DNA from: Stenotrophomonas maltophilia
GTDB taxonomy: Bacteria; Pseudomonadota; Gammaproteobacteria; Xanthomonadales; Xanthomonadaceae
Assembly: GCF_002205165.1 (NCBI RefSeq)
Contig: NZ_NIVS01000058.1
Location: forward strand, 62,001 to 126,000
Reading direction: 5' to 3'
DNA length: 64,000 nucleotides
The notes beneath the pieces are model-generated. The model was given only the letters and a program-made list of their open reading frames with translations, was not told the origin of the DNA and made no database searches. Shown piece after piece: positions 8,652 to 19,014 of this stretch. Numbering within the stretch: position 1 is the first letter of the stretch; the number at the start of each line of letters is the position of its first letter. The position numbers and the translations under genes were made by a program.

Positions 8652-9395
8652 ATGACCCAACTCAGCGTCAACGTGAACAAGATCGCCGTCCTGCGCAACT
8701 CGCGCGGCGGCACCGACCCGGACGTGCTGCTGGCTGCCCGTGCGTGCCTGGATGCCGGTGCGCACGGCATCACCGTGCACCCGCGCCCGGACCGCCGCCA
8801 CATCCACGCCGAGGACGTGCTGGCGCTGTCCGCGCTGACGGCCGAGCGCGGCGTGGAGTTCAACATCGAGGGCAACCCGTTCGCGCCACCGCGCGAGGGC
8901 TACCCGGGGCTGCTGCCGCTGTGCGCGCAGACCCGCCCCGCCCAGGCCACCCTGGTGCCGGACGGCGACGGTCAGCTCACGTCCGACCACGGCTTCGATT
9001 TCGGCCGTGACGCGCAGCGCCTGCGCCCGCTGATCGCCGAGTTGAAGTCGTATGGCTGCCGGGTCAGCCTGTTCGTGGACGCAGGCAACCCGGACATCGC
9101 ACAGGCCGCGACCATCGGGGCCGACCGCGTGGAGCTCTACACCGGCCCCTACGCCGAGGCGCATGCCGCTGGTGACGCCGCGGCCATGCTGGCCGTGTTC
9201 GCCGAAGCGGCCCGCCGTGCGCAGGCGGCCGGCCTGGGGGTCAACGCCGGGCATGACCTGTCGCAGGACAACCTGGCGGCGTTTCTGCAGGCGGTACCCG
9301 ACGTGCTGGAGGTCTCCATCGGCCACGCCCTGATCAGCGAGGCGCTGTACGACGGGCTGGATGCTACGGTGAAGGGGTATCTGCGGCTGCTCTGA
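8652..9395 (+). CDS. pdxJ: Pyridoxine 5'-phosphate synthase
   Basis: Last step of the DXP-dependent vitamin B6 pathway: condensation of 1-deoxyxylulose 5-phosphate with 3-amino-2-oxopropyl phosphate to pyridoxine 5'-phosphate. The 247-residue protein shows the family features of this TIM barrel: N-terminal [36 protein letters not shown], and the C-terminal VNAGHDL and [11 protein letters not shown]. It follows the small membrane protein with a 4-base gap. A GTAG hairpin lies 40 bases after the stop. Confidence 0.97.
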   Translation: MTQLSVNVNKIAVLRNSRGGTDPDVLLAARACLDAGAHGITVHPRPDRRHIHAEDVLALSALTAERGVEFNIEGNPFAPPREGYPGLLPLCAQTRPAQATLVPDGDGQLTSDHGFDFGRDAQRLRPLIAELKSYGCRVSLFVDAGNPDIAQAATIGADRVELYTGPYAEAHAAGDAAAMLAVFAEAARRAQAAGLGVNAGHDLSQDNLAAFLQAVPDVLEVSIGHALISEALYDGLDATVKGYLRLL

Positions 9396-9435
9396 TGCGG
9401 CGCATCTCCCTGCCGCGTAACGTGCCCGAGATCCG

Positions 9436-9460
9436 GTAGAGCCGACCGTTGGTCGGCTCT
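9436..9460. repeat. SMAG-type REP element (GTAG hairpin)
   Basis: GTAG followed by a perfect 10-bp stem AGAGCCGACC - GTT - GGTCGGCTCT, immediately downstream of pdxJ. It is the same sequence as the doublet at 61056-61124. GTAG-tipped hairpins of this kind are the SMAG family of Stenotrophomonas repetitive extragenic palindromes. It may also end pdxJ transcription. Confidence 0.85.
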
Positions 9461-9656
9461 GGCACGCGCTCCCTCCCTGTGGATAATTTTGGGGATCAAT
9501 CCGATTCCCTCCCCCGGCAGACCTTTGCTGCCAAGGGTTTCACTTCCAATTACGCCTGTGGTTAGTAATACTACTAACCATGGATATCCCCCATCCCAGC
9601 CGTTCCGACGCCACGACGTCTCATTTCCTGAGACATCCTGGCGATAGCCTTTGACC

Positions 9657-10748
9657 ATGGGTATTGCGATCAAAGGCCGGGGTTCCCGCACGCATCTGGC
9701 GGGCCGCTTCGAGGTCACCGTCAGCGAAGCGATGGACGACGGCTGGGCGCCGGACGAAAGCGAGGAGTTCGCCGCGCCGCGCCTGCGCACCGAAGTGCGC
9801 GCCGAGACTGCGCGCAGCATCATCAGCCGCAACAAATCGCCGGACGTCGGCTTCAGCCAGTCGGTCAATCCCTATCGGGGCTGCGAACATGGTTGCTCGT
9901 ACTGCTTCGCCCGGCCCTCGCACGCCTATCTCAATCTATCGCCCGGTCTGGACTTCGAGACCAAGCTGTTCGCCAAGACCAATGCACCGCAGCTGCTGCG
10001 CAAGGAGTTCTCGCGCCCCGGCTACGTGCCGCAGCCCATCGCGCTGGGCATCAACACCGACGCCTACCAACCGATCGAGCGCAAGCTCAAACTCACCCGC
10101 CAGCTGATCGAGGTGATGCTCGAAACGCAGCACCCGTTCTCGCTGATCACCAAAAATGCGCTGGTCGAGCGCGACATCGACCTGCTCGCGCCGCTGGCCG
10201 AAAAGCACCTGGTCAGTGTGCACTTCTCGGTGACCTCGCTGGACCCGCATCTGTCGGCCAAGCTGGAACCGCGCGCCTCGGCTCCGCATGCGCGGCTGCG
10301 CGCGATGCGTCGCCTGAGCGATGCCGGCATCCCGGTCGGGGTGATGGTCGCGCCGGTGATCCCGTGGATCAACGATGCCGAACTGGAAGCCGTGCTCGAG
10401 GCCGCCCACGATGCCGGTGCCTCCACCGCCGGCTACGTGCTGCTGCGCCTGCCGCTGGAAGTGGCGCCGCTGTTCCGCGATTGGCTCGACACCCACCATC
10501 CAGACCGCGCCACGCACGTGATGAGCACCATCAACCAGCTGCGCGGCGGCAAGGACTACAACAGCCAGTTCGGCACGCGCATGCGCGGCGAAGGCGTCTA
10601 CGCCGACCTGCTGTCCAACCGCTTCAAGCTGGCCCGCAAGCGCCTGGGCTTCGATGCCCAGCACAGCCACTGGCCGAAGCTGGACTGCACCCGCTTCCTG
10701 CGGCCGCTGCCCCCGCGGGTGGACTCACCCCAGGGCTCGTTGTTCTGA
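9657..10748 (+). CDS. Radical SAM protein, PA0069/Rv2578c family
   Basis: Protein of 363 residues with a radical SAM [4Fe-4S] motif in YRGCEHGCSYCFARPSH at about residues 73-88 (Cys spacing CxxxCxxC) and a following TIM-barrel-like core. It matches the SplB-related group that includes PA0069 of Pseudomonas and Rv2578c of Mycobacterium, whose substrate is unknown. A distant relation to spore photoproduct lyase does not establish DNA repair. The start is the ATG at 9657; an in-frame TTG lies 6 bases upstream. The 260-base region before it holds the SMAG hairpin and AT-richer sequence but no gene. Confidence 0.9.
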   Translation: MGIAIKGRGSRTHLAGRFEVTVSEAMDDGWAPDESEEFAAPRLRTEVRAETARSIISRNKSPDVGFSQSVNPYRGCEHGCSYCFARPSHAYLNLSPGLDFETKLFAKTNAPQLLRKEFSRPGYVPQPIALGINTDAYQPIERKLKLTRQLIEVMLETQHPFSLITKNALVERDIDLLAPLAEKHLVSVHFSVTSLDPHLSAKLEPRASAPHARLRAMRRLSDAGIPVGVMVAPVIPWINDAELEAVLEAAHDAGASTAGYVLLRLPLEVAPLFRDWLDTHHPDRATHVMSTINQLRGGKDYNSQFGTRMRGEGVYADLLSNRFKLARKRLGFDAQHSHWPKLDCTRFLRPLPPRVDSPQGSLF

Positions 10749-10849
10749 TCAGCCCCCGATGGACTTTAGGACGCGCCCGCCCAACAATCGGGCCCAGGCA
10801 CCGCGCCGCGGTGGTCTGACGTCCAAATCGGATATCCAGGGGGAACCAC

Positions 10850-11212
10850 ATGTCATCGGCAGCCACCTCGGCCGCGTCGAACGCGGCCAACATCGCGATC
10901 AATGCCGCCATCGCCGCAGCGGTGCAGCAGCAGCGCGACGCGGTGATCGCACACTTCACCGGCCATCAGGCGCTGTCTCCGCAGAGCGCGATCGCGGCCG
11001 ACACCATCGACCCTGCATTGCAGGTAGCGCTGAAGTACTACCGCGACAACGGCGTCATCCGCGACGCGGGCGCTGATCGTCTCTATCTGGATCTGGACGT
11101 GTTGGCCGGGTTGAAGGCGAAGGCAAAGCGCACCGGGCGCAATGTGCTGATCACCGTGATGGTGTTGGCGGTGCTGGTTGCAGCCGTAGTGGTGGTGCTG
11201 GCGACTTGGTAA
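10850..11212 (+). CDS. Hypothetical protein with C-terminal membrane anchor
   Basis: Protein of 120 residues. The N-terminal half is very Ala-rich and helical (MSSAATSAASNAANIAINAA). The middle, DPALQVALKYYRDNGVIRD, may be a small folded segment. The C-terminus is one transmembrane helix (VLITVMVLAVLVAAVVVVLATW). This is a tail-anchored topology. GGGGAACC precedes the ATG. No family is recognised. Confidence 0.65.
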   Translation: MSSAATSAASNAANIAINAAIAAAVQQQRDAVIAHFTGHQALSPQSAIAADTIDPALQVALKYYRDNGVIRDAGADRLYLDLDVLAGLKAKAKRTGRNVLITVMVLAVLVAAVVVVLATW

Positions 11213-11267
11213 CGTATGGGTTGCCCGTGTCACCCGGTGCCTGTGACTGCAAGGAGACCGCGTTGGG

Positions 11268-11465
11268 ATGAAATGGATTCATCGACTTGGGATCGCCTTC
11301 CTGTGGATGCTCCCAGTGAACTTCGTGGTACTTACGGGGCTGAAAGTTGCCTACCGTGTTCCTCTAGGCGAGCAAGAGCTCGTGGGGTTGTCGTTGGCGA
11401 TCCTTGGAACCGTGGGAGCGACGGTTTCGACTCGCCGACGGCACCGTCATGACGATGCTGCGTAA
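11268..11465 (+). CDS. Small hypothetical membrane protein
   Basis: Protein of 65 residues with two predicted membrane helices (about residues 6-25 and 36-53) and a basic His/Arg tail RRRHRHDDAA. AAGGAG (11251-11256) lies 11 bases upstream of the ATG. Codon use and base composition are less G+C-biased than in flanking genes, so it may be recently acquired. No function can be given. Confidence 0.5.
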   Translation: MKWIHRLGIAFLWMLPVNFVVLTGLKVAYRVPLGEQELVGLSLAILGTVGATVSTRRRHRHDDAA

Positions 11466-11565
11466 AAGCGAGCACCACCGAAAGTAATCCATGTTTCGGA
11501 ATGCTTCGCATCGCCGATGAGAACAGGCGATGCCTGCTCACGTGCTGATTGAAAGCGCGCGCTGA

Positions 11566-12294
11566 TCAATTCCCACCAAACAATTTCTGCGCACTCTGAA
11601 AAAGAATCCAGCTCGTCGCAATGAACTTGTCCCCACCCTGCGGCCGGTTACCCCGGTGCGTGTGGGTGAACGCCGTCGGTGCGATCAACAGGCTGCCCGT
11701 GCGCGGCGCGACCTTGCGGCCCTGGAACAGGAACTCGGTTTCGCCGGCCTCGAAATCGTCACTGAGGTAGAGCGTCCACAGCAGGTGGCGGTGCAGCGTT
11801 TCGCCGGCCGGATCGCGTGGGTACAGCTCGCAGTGCCAGTACGGATAGCCGCCCTCGCCCGCCGCATACCATTGCAGATTGATGGCACCGGGCCGCAGGC
11901 AGGTGCGGGCCAGGTCGGACAGCGTGGCGTCGTCCATGTCGGGGAAATCCTCGGCCGCCAACCGGCGCGGTTGGCCGTGGCTGTCTTGGATCTGCAACAT
12001 CAACGGCGAGATCAGGGCCTGTGGATAACGGCGTAGATAAGTCAGCAAACCCTTGAAAACCGCCTGCTGCAGCACCGCTTCGGCCTGCCGCCACTCGGGC
12101 CGCCCGCTGATGCGCAGATCCTTGCTGTGCTTGAGTTCCGGGAATACACCGCTGCCCACTTCGCCCGGCTGCAACTGTGCACTGGATCGCATCTGGGCCT
12201 GCAGGGCCGCGCAGACCTCGTTGGGGACGGCGTTGTGGATTACTTCGATGAAATCGAGCGGCGCGTCGGCAGTCATGGGATCGTCCGTGGGCAC
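11566..12294 (-). CDS. 2OG-Fe(II) oxygenase family protein
   Basis: Probable 2-oxoglutarate- and iron-dependent dioxygenase of 242 residues. The C-terminal half has the double-stranded beta-helix signature: YPYWHCELYPRD supplies the HxE/D-like iron ligands, HRHLLWTLYLSDDFEAGETEF follows, then FTHTHRGNRPQGGDKFIATSW with the distal His and the Arg that binds the 2-oxoglutarate carboxylate. The layout resembles prolyl-4-hydroxylase/PKHD-type enzymes. The substrate is unknown. An internal ATG at 12276 is an alternative start. It lies downstream of fbp on the same strand, separated by a terminator-like hairpin. Confidence 0.8.
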   Translation of the reverse strand: MPTDDPMTADAPLDFIEVIHNAVPNEVCAALQAQMRSSAQLQPGEVGSGVFPELKHSKDLRISGRPEWRQAEAVLQQAVFKGLLTYLRRYPQALISPLMLQIQDSHGQPRRLAAEDFPDMDDATLSDLARTCLRPGAINLQWYAAGEGGYPYWHCELYPRDPAGETLHRHLLWTLYLSDDFEAGETEFLFQGRKVAPRTGSLLIAPTAFTHTHRGNRPQGGDKFIATSWILFQSAQKLFGGN

Positions 12295-12349
12295 GAGTGG
12301 CCGATGGTGACCGCTGCCGTGGCCGATGTCACGCCGTTGCCACGTAACA

Positions 12350-12377
12350 ACAGGGCTGACCGATCGGCCAGCCCTGT
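12350..12377 (-). terminator. terminator-like hairpin after fbp
   Basis: ACAGGGCTG pairs with CAGCCCTGT, extended by an inner CCGA/TCGG pairing, 9 bases past the fbp stop. On the minus strand it is followed by the weak T-rich sequence TGTT. It probably separates fbp from the oxygenase gene. Confidence 0.55.
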
Positions 12378-12385
12378 GTAGGAAA

Positions 12386-13402
12386 TCAACCTGCCGCGCT
12401 GTCGTGTTCGCGGTGGTAACGGGTGGCTTCTTCCACCTCGTTGCGCGAGCCGAGGAACACCGGCACGCGCTGGTGCAGCTGATCGGGCTGGATGTCGAGA
12501 ATGCGCACCCGGCCGGTGGTGGCGGCGCCGCCGGCCTGTTCGACCAGCAGGCCCATCGGGTTGGCTTCGTACATCAGGCGCAGCTTGCCGGCCTTGGACG
12601 GATCCTTCGTGTCCCACGGGTAGATGAAGATGCCGCCGCGGGTCAGGATGCGGTGCACGTCGGCGACCATGCTGGCGATCCAGCGCATATTGAAGTTCTT
12701 GCCGCGCGCGCCTTCCTTGCCGGCCAGCAGGTCCTGCACGTAGCCCTGCATCGGGGTTTCCCAATGCCGCTGGTTGGACATGTTGATCGCGAATTCCTGG
12801 GTGTCCGCCGGGATCTGCATGTCCGGCGTGGTCAGCACGAACTCGCCCTTCTCGCGGTCCAGGGTGAACGCGTGCGTGCCGTGACCGACGGTGAGCACCA
12901 TCTGCGTGCTCGGCCCGTAGATGCAGTAGCCGGCCGCGACCTGCGCGGTGCCCGGCTGCAGGAAGCTGGCATCGTTGGGCTGCTCGGTGCCCGGCGGGCA
13001 GCGCAGCACCGAGAAGATGGTGCCGACGGAGACGTTGACGTCGATGTTGGAGCTGCCATCGAGGGGATCGAACAGCAGCAGGAAGTCACCGCGCGGGTAG
13101 GTGTCCGGCACGGGCTGGCAGTGATCCATTTCTTCCGAGGCGCAGGCCGCGAGGTGGCCGCCCCAGGCATTGGCTTCCAGCAGAATCTCGTTGCTGATCA
13201 CGTCCAGCTTCTTCTGCGCTTCGCCCTGCACGTTGCCGGTACCGGCTTCGCCGAGTACGCCGCCCAGCGCGCCCTTGCTGACCGCGATGGAGATGCTGGT
13301 GCAGGCGCGGGCCACGACAGCGATCAGCTGGCGCAGATCGGCGTTGATGCGGCCGGCATGTTGCTCTTCGATCAGATAGCGGGTCAGCGACGTCTGGGAC
13401 AT
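12386..13402 (-). CDS. fbp: Fructose-1,6-bisphosphatase, class I
   Basis: Gluconeogenic enzyme that hydrolyses fructose 1,6-bisphosphate to fructose 6-phosphate. The 338-residue protein carries the class I metal and active-site motif [14 protein letters not shown] at about residue 117, the SEE motif before it, and the C-terminal [20 protein letters not shown] and YEANPMG segments. Length is normal. It is likely important for growth on uronates, because KDPG cleavage yields triose phosphate and sugar phosphates must then be rebuilt. Confidence 0.97.
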   Translation of the reverse strand: MSQTSLTRYLIEEQHAGRINADLRQLIAVVARACTSISIAVSKGALGGVLGEAGTGNVQGEAQKKLDVISNEILLEANAWGGHLAACASEEMDHCQPVPDTYPRGDFLLLFDPLDGSSNIDVNVSVGTIFSVLRCPPGTEQPNDASFLQPGTAQVAAGYCIYGPSTQMVLTVGHGTHAFTLDREKGEFVLTTPDMQIPADTQEFAINMSNQRHWETPMQGYVQDLLAGKEGARGKNFNMRWIASMVADVHRILTRGGIFIYPWDTKDPSKAGKLRLMYEANPMGLLVEQAGGAATTGRVRILDIQPDQLHQRVPVFLGSRNEVEEATRYHREHDSAAG

Positions 13403-13517
13403 GGAATCAGGCGGCCTTCAAAGGGGAAGCGCCTATTGTCGCCCTTCGCCGGAGCCATTACGAGGCGCGGGCAGCCGTAACCGTTCCCACGCCATGCAGC
13501 GCGCTGCGGACGCCGTA

Positions 13518-13552
13518 ACGCAGAACGGCCGCGCATGGCGGCCGTTCTGCGT
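13518..13552 (-). terminator. long perfect hairpin between fbp and the aminotransferase
   Basis: ACGCAGAACGGCCGC and GCGGCCGTTCTGCGT form a perfect 15-bp stem with a 5-base loop, 18 bases past the aminotransferase stop. No T-run follows, so termination is only inferred. It may instead be a REP-like element. Confidence 0.5.
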
Positions 13553-13569
13553 CACAGAGGCAACACTGC

Positions 13570-14784
13570 TCAGCCCTTGCTGACGGTCGCCACGGCCTTG
13601 GCCACGTATGCCAGGTTCCCCTGGTTGAGCGCGGCCACGCAGATGCGGCCGGTGCCCACGGCGTAGATCGCGAACTCGTCGCGCAGGCGGTCCACCTGGG
13701 CGCGGCTCAGGCCCGAGTACGAGAACATGCCGGCCTGGTCGTTGATGAAGGCGTACCCCGGTGCGCCGGCGGCGACCAGGTTCTCCACCAGGCCATGGCG
13801 CAGGGCGTGGATGCGCTCACGCATCTCGGTCAGTTCCGCTTCCCACAGCTGGCGCAGCTCGACGCTGTTGAGCACGCCGGCCACCAGTGCCGCACCGTGG
13901 TTGGACGGGCTGGAATAGATCGTGCGGATGATGCGCTTGACCTGCGACTGCACCGCCTTGGCCGCGTTCGCATCCGGGGCGACCACCGACAGCGCGCCAA
14001 TGCGCTCGCCATACAGCGAGAACGACTTGGAGTACGAGTTGGCGACCACGAAGCTGTCGATGCCGGCCTCGGCGATGATGCGCACGGCGGCGCCATCTTC
14101 GCTGATGCCCTTGTCGAAGCCCTGGTAGGCCATGTCGATGAACGGGAACAGCTGGCGGTCCTTCAGCAGCTCGGCCACCTGCTTCCACTGCGCGACGGTG
14201 AGGTCGGCACCGGTCGGGTTGTGGCAGCACGCGTGCAGCAGCACCACGGTGCCCGGCTGCAGCTTGGCAAGGTCGGCCAGCATGCCGTCGAAGTCCACGC
14301 CATGGGTGGCGGCATCGAAGTAGGTGTAATCGACCACGTCGAAGCCGGCCGCGCCGAACACCGCGCGATGGTTTTCCCAGCTCGGGTTGCTGATGGCGAT
14401 GGTGGCGTGCGGCAGCAGCTTGTGCAGCAGGTCCGCGCCGACGCGCAGCGCCCCGCTGCCGCCGATGGTCTGCGAGGTGGCCACGCGGCCGGCGGCCAGC
14501 AGCGGCGAATCCTTGCCGAAGACCAGCTCGCGGGTGGCCTGGGTGTAGGCCGGCAGGCCGTCGATCGGCAGGTAGCCGCGCGGTTTGGCGTCATTGGCCA
14601 GCTGCTGTTCGATCCTGTTCACGGCGCGGAGCAGCGGGATGCGGCCGCTCTCGTCGTAATAGATGCCCACGCCCAGGTTGACCTTGATCGGACGGCTGTC
14701 GGCGTTGTAAGCCTCGGTCAGGCCCAGGATCGGGTCGCCTGGGACCAGTTCCACATTTGCAAAGAAGGACACGGCGGTACTCAT
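13570..14784 (-). CDS. tyrB: Aromatic amino acid / aspartate aminotransferase
   Basis: PLP-dependent class I aminotransferase of the AspC/TyrB subgroup, 404 residues from the ATG giving MSTAVSFFANVEL. Visible features: KVNLGVGIYYDESG, the HNPTG-type HACCHNPTGAD motif, IDMAYQGFDKG, and the PLP lysine in NSYSKSFSLYGERIG near residue 250. A C-terminal Arg typical of the family is present in YAVGTGRICVAALN. The subgroup transaminates aspartate, tyrosine and phenylalanine, and the exact preference is not readable. A longer frame to 14892 exists but lacks family similarity. Confidence 0.93.
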   Translation of the reverse strand: MSTAVSFFANVELVPGDPILGLTEAYNADSRPIKVNLGVGIYYDESGRIPLLRAVNRIEQQLANDAKPRGYLPIDGLPAYTQATRELVFGKDSPLLAAGRVATSQTIGGSGALRVGADLLHKLLPHATIAISNPSWENHRAVFGAAGFDVVDYTYFDAATHGVDFDGMLADLAKLQPGTVVLLHACCHNPTGADLTVAQWKQVAELLKDRQLFPFIDMAYQGFDKGISEDGAAVRIIAEAGIDSFVVANSYSKSFSLYGERIGALSVVAPDANAAKAVQSQVKRIIRTIYSSPSNHGAALVAGVLNSVELRQLWEAELTEMRERIHALRHGLVENLVAAGAPGYAFINDQAGMFSYSGLSRAQVDRLRDEFAIYAVGTGRICVAALNQGNLAYVAKAVATVSKG

Positions 14785-14948
14785 TCGGATGACGGAAGGG
14801 GGAGGGTGGCGCGACGCAGGATTGGCGGCAGAATCAGCCAAAACCGACCCATCGTAACAAAGCCCCGCCGAGGGCGCCGAGGCGGTCGTCACGTCGCCTT
14901 CCGTACCATGGCGTGCGGCACGCCCAATTACCGAGGATCCCGCCCCGC

Positions 14949-17075
14949 ATGCTCCGTCTTACCCCGTTGGCCCGCCACTGTGCGCTGGCCTCGGCCGTGT
15001 TGCTGCCATCGCTGGCGCAGGCCCAGAACACCCCCGCCCCCGCCGCCGCGATCGAGCGGTTGCCCACGGTCCAGGTCCAGGCCGCGCGCGTGGCGCAGGT
15101 GGCCGATATCGACCTGCCGGCCTCGCTGACCACGGTCTGGGTGGACGAGGACCGTACCGGCCCACTGGCCCAGCTCTCCGAGGCGCTCAACGGCATTCCC
15201 GGGGTGGTTGCCCGCGACCGGCAGAACTATGCGCAGGACACCCAGCTCTCGATCCGCGGCTTCGGCGCGCGCTCGACCTTCGGCGTGCGCGGCGTGCGGG
15301 TGCTGGTGGACGGTGTGCCGGCCACCATGCCCGATGGCCAGGGCCAGCTCTCCCACGCCAGCCTGCTCTCGGCGCAGCGCGTGGAGGTGCTGCGCGGGCC
15401 GTTCTCGGCGCTGTACGGCAACTCTTCCGGCGGCGTTGTCCAGGTGTGGAGCGCGGACGGCGCCGAAGGCGACCCGTGGCGCCTGCGGCTGGATACCGGC
15501 AGCGACAACACGGTCAGCGCCGGTGCCCAGCTGCGGGGCGGGCAGGGACCGATCCGCTACAACGTGGCCGCCAACCACTTCCGCACCGATGGCTGGCGCG
15601 ACCACAGCCAAGCCCGGCGCGAATCGGTCAACGCCCGCTTGGGGACGGAGGTCGGCGGCGGCCAGCTGGATCTGGTGCTGAACTACTTCGATGCGCCCGA
15701 CGCGCAGGATCCACTCGGCCTGACCCGCGCCCAGGTGCGCGAGAACCCGCGCCAGGCCACCGCGGTGGCCACCCAGTACAACACCCGCAAATCCGTGCGA
15801 CAGGCCCAGGCCGGGCTGGTCTTCACCCGCACCGAGGGCGCGCAGACCTGGCGTGCGATGGGCTATGCCGGCCAGCGCAGCGTGGAGCAGTACCTGGCGA
15901 TCCCGCCGGGGCCGCAGGCCAACCCGCTGCATGCCGGCGGGGTGATCGATCTGGACGGCGATTACGGTGGACTCGACGCGCGCTGGGCCTGGCACGGCGA
16001 CTGGGCCGGACGCCCGCTGGACGTGGTGATCGGCGCCAATGCCGACCGTCAGCAGCAGGATCGCCGCGGTTACGAGAACTTCGTCGGCGATCAGGTCGGC
16101 ATCAAAGGCCGCCTGCGCCGCGACCAGAGCGATCGGGTCGAGAACGTGGACCAGTTCGCGCAGGCGTGGTGGCAGTGGGCGCCGCGCTGGTCGTTGCTGC
16201 TGGGGGTGCGCCACAGCACGGTCCGCTTCCGCTCCAACGACCACTACATCACGGCCGGTAATCCGGACGACAGCGGCTCGCGTCGCTACGAAGCGACGAC
16301 CCCGGTGGCCGGCGTGGTGTTCCGCGCCAGCGATGCGTGGCGGCTCTACGCGTCGGCCGGACGTGGCTTCGAAACCCCGACCTTCAACGAGCTGGGCTAC
16401 CGCGCCGATGGTCAGGCCGGGCTGGCGCTGGATCTCTCGGCCGCCCGCAGCCGCAACCTGGAGGTGGGCAGCAAGTGGCACGGCCAGAGTGGCGTGCAGG
16501 TCGAGGCTGCGCTGTTCCGCGCCGATACCGATGACGAGCTGGCGGTGGCGAGCAACAGCGGCGGCCGCAGCACCTACCGCAACATCGGCCGCACCCGCCG
16601 CCAGGGCGCGGAGGCCAGCGTCGTGCAGCCGCTGGGCGCGCAGGCGGATCTCACGCTGGCCTACACCTGGATCGAGGCCACCGTGCGCGAGCCGTATGCG
16701 CTGTGCGCGGCCACCGGCTGCAACACGGTGGCCGCCGGCTCACGCCTGCCCGGCGTGCCCAGTCAACAGTGGAACGCGCGGGTGCAGTACCGCCCGGGCG
16801 CGTGGCAATGGGCGGCCGAGGTGGTGGCCTCCAGCGACACCGTGGTGAACGATCTGGCGACGGAACGCGCGCCGGGCTACGCGCTGCTCAACCTGGAAAT
16901 GTCGCGGCGCTGGACCACCGCGCAGGGCACGCTGCGTGCCTTCGCGCGGATCGACAACGCGCTGGACCAGCGCTACATCGGCTCGGTGATCGTCAACGAT
17001 GGCAACCAGCGCTTCTTCGAGCCCGGGCCGGACCGCCGCTACAACGTGGGCCTGCAGTGGCAGTGGGCGCCCTGA
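14949..17075 (+). CDS. TonB-dependent outer-membrane receptor (siderophore-receptor-like)
   Basis: Outer-membrane beta-barrel transporter of about 708 residues with signal peptide (MLRLTPLARHCALASAVLLPSLAQAQ). The plug domain follows from about residue 35 to 165, with the QLSIRGFGARSTFGVRGVRV motif and QRVEVLRGPFSALYGNSSGG, and then the barrel ending NVGLQWQWAP. C-terminal aromatic residues fit BAM recognition. The substrate is unknown; the plug resembles FecA/PupB-type iron receptors. The start at 14949 gives a standard signal peptide, and an in-frame ATG at 14913 adds 12 residues. It is divergent from the aminotransferase. Confidence 0.9.
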   Translation: MLRLTPLARHCALASAVLLPSLAQAQNTPAPAAAIERLPTVQVQAARVAQVADIDLPASLTTVWVDEDRTGPLAQLSEALNGIPGVVARDRQNYAQDTQLSIRGFGARSTFGVRGVRVLVDGVPATMPDGQGQLSHASLLSAQRVEVLRGPFSALYGNSSGGVVQVWSADGAEGDPWRLRLDTGSDNTVSAGAQLRGGQGPIRYNVAANHFRTDGWRDHSQARRESVNARLGTEVGGGQLDLVLNYFDAPDAQDPLGLTRAQVRENPRQATAVATQYNTRKSVRQAQAGLVFTRTEGAQTWRAMGYAGQRSVEQYLAIPPGPQANPLHAGGVIDLDGDYGGLDARWAWHGDWAGRPLDVVIGANADRQQQDRRGYENFVGDQVGIKGRLRRDQSDRVENVDQFAQAWWQWAPRWSLLLGVRHSTVRFRSNDHYITAGNPDDSGSRRYEATTPVAGVVFRASDAWRLYASAGRGFETPTFNELGYRADGQAGLALDLSAARSRNLEVGSKWHGQSGVQVEAALFRADTDDELAVASNSGGRSTYRNIGRTRRQGAEASVVQPLGAQADLTLAYTWIEATVREPYALCAATGCNTVAAGSRLPGVPSQQWNARVQYRPGAWQWAAEVVASSDTVVNDLATERAPGYALLNLEMSRRWTTAQGTLRAFARIDNALDQRYIGSVIVNDGNQRFFEPGPDRRYNVGLQWQWAP

Positions 17076-17085
17076 TCGGAGCGGC

Positions 17086-18012
<927 letters not shown>

Positions 18013-18066
18013 TCACGTGCGCCGCGGTACAGCTGCCCTCCCTAGTAGTGTTGGAGTGGCGCCACC

Positions 18067-19008
18067 ATGGCCCGACCGATCTGGACCGGCACGCTGTCAT
18101 TCGGGCTGCTCAATGTCCCGGTGTCGCTGATGTCCGGCGAACGCAATGTCGACCTGCACTTCCGCATGCTGGATTCGCGCGACCGCAAGCCGATCCGCTT
18201 CGAACGGGTCAACGCCGATACCGGTGAAGAAGTGCCGTGGAAAGAGATCGTCAAAGCCTACGAGTACGACAAGGGCAGCTATGTCGTGCTGGAGGAAGAC
18301 GACATCCGCTCGGCCGCGCCGCAAAGCCATGAAGCGGTCGAGGTGGAGACCTTCGTCGACGCCGCCACCATCGACCCGCGGTACTACGAGAAGCCCTACC
18401 TGCTGGTGCCCGCCAAGAAAGCCGAGAAAGGCTACGTGCTGCTGCGCGAAACGCTGCGCAGCACCGGCAAGGTCGGCATCGCACGGGTGGTGGTGCGCAC
18501 GCGCGAATACCTGTGCGCGGTGATGCCGCACGGCGATGCACTGGTGCTGATGATCCTGCGTTATCCACAGGAGCTGGTCGACCCGGACGAGTACAAGCTG
18601 CCCAGCGGCAGCCTTTCCGAGTACCGCATCACCAGCAAGGAAACGGCGATGGCCGAGCAGCTGATCGCCTCGATGTCCGGCGAGTGGAAGCCGGATGAGT
18701 ACCACGATGAATTCCGCGAGCGCCTGCACACGCTGCTGAAAAAGCGGATCAAGGCCAAGGGCGGCACCACCAAGGTGGAGGAAGAGCCGACCCCGCGCGA
18801 GGACGATGCGACCAACGTGGTCGACTTCATGTCGCTGCTGCAGAAGAGCCTGGATGCCAAGAAGCGCACGCCTGCCGCCAAAAAGTCAGCGGCGAAGAAG
18901 GCCACGGCCAAGGTCGCCAAACCCACTGCCGCCAAAAAGGCGACCAAGACAGCGGGCAAAGCGGCCAAGAAGACCACCAAGCGCGCACCCACGCGCAAAG
19001 CCGGGTAA
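18067..19008 (+). CDS. ku: Non-homologous end-joining protein Ku
   Basis: Bacterial Ku homodimer that binds DNA double-strand ends and recruits LigD. The 313-residue protein begins MARPIWTGTLSFGLLNVPVSL and keeps the Ku core (TGEEVPWKEIVKAYEYDKGSYV, YYEKPYLLVP, MILRYPQEL). The last 60 or so residues form a Lys/Ala-rich repeat-like tail (AAKKSAAKKATAKVAKP), as in many proteobacterial Ku proteins, which binds DNA non-specifically. It is followed by ligD after 6 bases, a standard two-gene NHEJ operon. Confidence 0.97.
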   Translation: MARPIWTGTLSFGLLNVPVSLMSGERNVDLHFRMLDSRDRKPIRFERVNADTGEEVPWKEIVKAYEYDKGSYVVLEEDDIRSAAPQSHEAVEVETFVDAATIDPRYYEKPYLLVPAKKAEKGYVLLRETLRSTGKVGIARVVVRTREYLCAVMPHGDALVLMILRYPQELVDPDEYKLPSGSLSEYRITSKETAMAEQLIASMSGEWKPDEYHDEFRERLHTLLKKRIKAKGGTTKVEEEPTPREDDATNVVDFMSLLQKSLDAKKRTPAAKKSAAKKATAKVAKPTAAKKATKTAGKAAKKTTKRAPTRKAG

Positions 19009-19014
19009 GCCGAC

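Noticed and set aside
9651..9656. TTG start for the radical SAM gene
   Set aside because: An ATG follows two codons later with equal context, so the ATG is preferred.
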